A stretch of DNA of 8,336 nucleotides, taken from the NCBI GenBank assembly GCA_900770295.1, contig CAAGJQ010000132.1, forward strand, positions 1 through 8,336. Direction: 5' to 3'. The stretch's first letter is position 1. Each line of letters begins with the position of its first letter. Below are positions 6,620-8,336 of the stretch, in pieces. The position numbers and the translations under genes are program-made. The DNA is from an uncultured Oscillibacter sp. (GTDB lineage Bacteria; Bacillota; Clostridia; Oscillospirales; Oscillospiraceae). The notes below the pieces were generated by a model. The model was not told the origin of the DNA. It saw nothing but the letters and a program-made list of their open reading frames with translations, and made no database searches.

Positions 6620-6978
6620 GTCTTATCCTCCTCTTTCAGGATCGCCAGCAGCTCCTCGTCCGTGACGCCCAGATACCGCAGCTCCGTCACCAGCTCCCGG
6701 ACCCTGGCCAGAAGCTCCTTCCGCCTGGCGGCGTCGGCGTCCATGTTTCCGGACGCGAAGCTGCCCTTGCCGGGGACGGAGTAGATGTACCCCTCCCCCT
6801 CCAGCTCGTTGTAGGCCCGCTGGATGGTGTTGGGGTTGATGGAGAGCTGGGTCGCCAGCGCCCGTACCGAGGGCAGTTTTTCATCCGGCGCCATGGCTCC
6901 GGTGACGATCAGCTTCCGCAGGCCGTCCTTGATCTGCTCGTAGATGGGACGGGAGTCCCGATAGTTCAGGCTGATCAT
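6616..6978 (-). CDS. GntR-family regulator, YtrA subfamily
   Basis: This 120-residue protein is a short GntR repressor of the YtrA type, with a winged helix-turn-helix (about 10-78) and only a short helical tail for dimerisation. Family blocks are RPIYEQIKDGLRKLI, then LPSVRALATQLSINPNT, then QRAYNELEGEGYIYSVPGKG. The length fits YtrA/YhcF proteins of about 120-130 residues. It is the first gene of the four-gene operon, with AGGAGGTG 5 nt before the ATG. It probably represses its own operon through the inverted repeat at 6997-7023. The inducer cannot be told from sequence; in known relatives it is cell-envelope damage, sensed indirectly. Confidence 0.95.
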   Translation of the reverse strand: MISLNYRDSRPIYEQIKDGLRKLIVTGAMAPDEKLPSVRALATQLSINPNTIQRAYNELEGEGYIYSVPGKGSFASGNMDADAARRKELLARVRELVTELRYLGVTDEELLAILKEEDKT

Positions 6979-6996
6979 CGCTTCACCTCCTGTGTC

Positions 6997-7023
6997 AACT
7001 GTATTAACCGTTCTAGTACAGTT
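6997..7023. promoter_or_regulatory. Inverted-repeat operator for the GntR regulator
   Basis: Perfect 7-bp arms AACTGTA and TACAGTT are separated by 13 bp, giving a 27-bp dyad with additional inner matches. It starts next to the -10 box and covers the predicted transcription start near 7017. This placement suits repression by the first gene product. Confidence 0.75.
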
Positions 7024-7052
7024 AGCATATCATGCTGTCACCACCCTGTCAA
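7024..7052 (-). promoter_or_regulatory. Promoter of the GntR-ABC-amidase operon
   Basis: On the minus strand a consensus -35 TTGACA (7047-7052) and TATGCT (7024-7029) are 17 nt apart. ATGA just before the -10 adds a partial extension. The 5' leader is about 40 nt. Confidence 0.88.
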
Positions 7053-7109
7053 GTCCCCTTTTGCGGACCACAATTCTGTATTTTCAGAGGAAAAAACCGG
7101 ATTTTTCTC

Positions 7110-7138
7110 TTTACAAATAAAAAAGGCTGTGCTATATT
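7110..7138 (+). promoter_or_regulatory. Promoter of rpsO
   Basis: TTTACA (7110-7115) and TATATT (7133-7138) are 17 nt apart, with A/T-rich DNA upstream and in the spacer. The predicted start is near 7145, giving a leader of about 100 nt to the rpsO ATG. Confidence 0.8.
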
Positions 7139-7246
7139 TTTATGGCACGCGTATGTGCGGAAACAGCCCCAGGACTTCGTTTCGCGGAACTTCACCGTCC
7201 CGATGCGCAGTCCCGCGGGGAATCATTTGAAAGGTGGAAATTAACC

Positions 7247-7513
7247 ATGCTGCGCAAAGAACAGAAGACCGCTATCATCGACGCCAACCGTACCCACGAG
7301 ACCGACACTGGTTCTCCCGAGGTCCAGATCGCCATTCTGACCGAGCGGATCAACCAGCTGACCGTTCACATGCAGAACAACCCCCAGGACAAGCACTCCA
7401 ACCGGGGCCTGCTGAAGATGGTCGGTAAGCGCCGCAGCCTGCTGGACTACCTGCAGAAGAAGGACATCGAGCGCTATCGTGCTCTGATCGCCAAGCTGGG
7501 TATCCGTAAGTAA
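7247..7513 (+). CDS. rpsO: Ribosomal protein S15
   Basis: S15 is an early 16S rRNA-binding protein of the small subunit. The 88-residue product matches the family length. It contains the conserved blocks TGSPEVQIAILTERI and DKHSNRGLLKMVGKRRSLL. H41, D48 and S51 stand at the positions known to contact 16S rRNA. The start is the ATG at 7247, preceded by AAAGGTGG about 10 nt upstream; an open frame extends upstream to 7142, but the family N-terminus is MLRKEQKTAII. The gene is followed by a hairpin and then pnp, the classical bacterial order. S15 often regulates its own mRNA through a leader structure; the leader here has possible pairings but none I can assign firmly. Confidence 0.98.
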   Translation: MLRKEQKTAIIDANRTHETDTGSPEVQIAILTERINQLTVHMQNNPQDKHSNRGLLKMVGKRRSLLDYLQKKDIERYRALIAKLGIRK

Positions 7514-7523
7514 TTGTCGAATG

Positions 7524-7556
7524 AGGGTGGTGTGGATACCCGCACCACCCTTCTTT
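7524..7556 (+). terminator. Hairpin after rpsO, probably a partial terminator
   Basis: AGGGTGGTGTGG pairs with CCGCACCACCCT over 12 bp with one U-G wobble and an ATAC loop. The following TTCTTTC run is weak, so read-through into pnp is likely. It begins 10 nt after the rpsO stop. It could equally protect or define the rpsO mRNA 3' end. Confidence 0.75.
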
Positions 7557-7574
7557 CACACTATTATCCCCGCG

Positions 7575-7683
7575 CGCATGTGAGCCAGTCAAAGCCTTTA
7601 GCAGTTGAAAATGCGCTCGTTCTCCCCGGAAAAGGGCCTGAAACGAGGGTTTTTTCAAGTGCTAAATGGTTTGGCTCCATGCG
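7575..7683 (+). ncRNA. Nested long stem structure in the pnp leader (putative cis-regulatory RNA)
   Basis: Five complementary segments nest in order. CGCATG+GAGCCA (7575-7587, one bulged T) pairs with TGGCTCCATGCG (7672-7683). TTTAGCA (7597-7603) pairs with TGCTAAA (7660-7666). TTGAAAA (7605-7611) pairs with TTTTCAA (7652-7658). CTCGTT (7616-7621) pairs with AACGAG (7642-7647). CCC pairs with GGG in the apical part (7625-7636). The element ends 16 nt before the pnp Shine-Dalgarno. A long stem in this place is known in Escherichia coli, where RNase III and PNPase act on it. Equivalence here is inference; I cannot match it to a named RNA family. Confidence 0.65.
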
Positions 7684-7712
7684 GAAAAATCTGAATGCAA
7701 AGGAGCAAAATC

Positions 7713-8336
7713 ATGTCAACCATCATCACTCACAGACAGTTCCCCAACTATCACAAGTATGAGATGGAGCTGGCCGGCCGTCCCCTGACCCTGGAGGTCG
7801 GCAAGCTGGCCGAGCTGGCCAACGCCGCCGTCATGGTGGGCTACGGCGACACCCGTGTGCTGGTGTGCGCCACCGCCGCCCCCCGTCCCCGGGACGGCAT
7901 CGACTTCTTCCCCCTGTCCGTGGACTTCGAGGAGAAGCTGTACTCCGTGGGCCGCATCCCCGGCAGCTTCAACCGCCGCGAGGGCCGTCCCGGTGAGAAG
8001 GGCATCCTGACCGCCCGCGTCATCGACCGCCCCATCCGTCCCCTGTTCCCCTACGACTTCCGCAATGACGTGTCCATCATGGCCACCGTCATGAGCGTGG
8101 ACCACGACTGCTCTCCCGAGATCGCCGCCCTGATCGGCACCTCCGCCGCCCTGGCTATCTCCGACATCCCCTGGAACGGCCCCGTCGGTGCCCTGAAGGT
8201 GGGTCTGGTGGACGGCAAGCTGGTGTTCAATCCCACCAGCGAGCAGCGGAAGGTCTCCGACCTGGACGTCACCGTGGTCTCCACCGGCAAGAAGGTGGTC
8301 ATGATCGAGGCCGGCGCCAACGAGGTCCCCAACGAC
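7713..8336 (+). CDS. pnp: Polyribonucleotide nucleotidyltransferase, N-terminal 208 codons (3' end outside window)
   Basis: PNPase degrades RNA from the 3' end with phosphate and can also add tails. The visible part is the first RNase PH domain. Conserved blocks include VGYGDTRVLVCATA, then DFFPLSVDFEEKLYSVGRIPG, then GILTARVIDRPIRPLFP, and GTSAALAISDIPWNGPVG. The second RNase PH domain and the KH and S1 domains would lie beyond the window. AAGGAG (7700-7705) is 7 nt before the ATG. It follows rpsO in the usual order, behind a weak terminator and a structured leader, and no separate strong promoter was found. The call is secure. Confidence 0.98.
   Translation, partial: MSTIITHRQFPNYHKYEMELAGRPLTLEVGKLAELANAAVMVGYGDTRVLVCATAAPRPRDGIDFFPLSVDFEEKLYSVGRIPGSFNRREGRPGEKGILTARVIDRPIRPLFPYDFRNDVSIMATVMSVDHDCSPEIAALIGTSAALAISDIPWNGPVGALKVGLVDGKLVFNPTSEQRKVSDLDVTVVSTGKKVVMIEAGANEVPND

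Noticed and set aside
5876..6784. 302-codon plus-strand frame over the ATPase and regulator genes
   Set aside because: It is antisense to two genes with complete family motifs and shows His/Val/Gln-rich shadow composition.
7086..7110. Imperfect inverted repeat (AGAGG...TCTCT) as a terminator
   Set aside because: It is A/T-rich with only 9 bp, lies between divergent promoters and touches the rpsO -35. It is more likely an A/T-rich upstream element.
7142..7246. N-terminal extension of rpsO
   Set aside because: The family begins at the ATG at 7247, which has its own ribosome-binding site; the extension overlaps the untranslated leader.
7575..7683. Pnp leader stem as 6S RNA or another stand-alone RNA
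   Set aside because: It is shorter than 6S RNA, lacks the large central bubble, has no clear own promoter, and lies just before the pnp ribosome-binding site.

Overview
The window is a GC-rich bacterial chromosome segment whose genes, T-box leader, Shine-Dalgarno sites and YtrA-type ABC operon point to a Firmicute, most likely a gut-type Clostridia of the Oscillospiraceae group. The taxonomic call is inference from gene content and style, not from a marker search. No phage, insertion sequence, CRISPR or tRNA was seen.

Layout. Positions 1-1671 (minus) hold the N-terminal 557 codons of isoleucyl-tRNA synthetase (ileS), which runs off the left edge. Upstream of it (about 2138 down to 1714) is a long tRNA-Ile T-box leader with its own promoter, an AUC specifier, an antiterminator bulge and a 15-bp terminator. 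Positions 2219-2976 hold a compact three-gene cassette: two paralogous proteins of 55 and 56 residues (minus, about 70% identical over 47 residues, family not recognised) flanking a 71-residue Xre-type repressor (plus). Two abutting 17-bp dyads lie over the promoter of the first small gene.

Positions 3070-6978 (minus) are one tight operon: GntR/YtrA-type regulator, ABC ATPase, a large permease with a C-terminal extracytoplasmic domain, and a membrane-anchored zinc N-acetylmuramoyl-L-alanine amidase. The promoter has near-consensus boxes with an inverted-repeat operator at the start site. The amidase as fourth gene and an IGGADGPT motif at the very C-terminus of the permease are unusual.

The right end (7110-8336, plus) is the conserved rpsO-pnp pair. 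A terminator-like hairpin follows rpsO, and a 109-nt nested stem structure fills the pnp 5' leader; it looks like a cis-regulatory RNA I cannot name. pnp runs off the right edge.

The best candidates for something undescribed are the duplicated small-protein/Xre cassette, the C-terminal GGADGPT tag on the permease, the amidase-linked ABC operon and the structured pnp leader.
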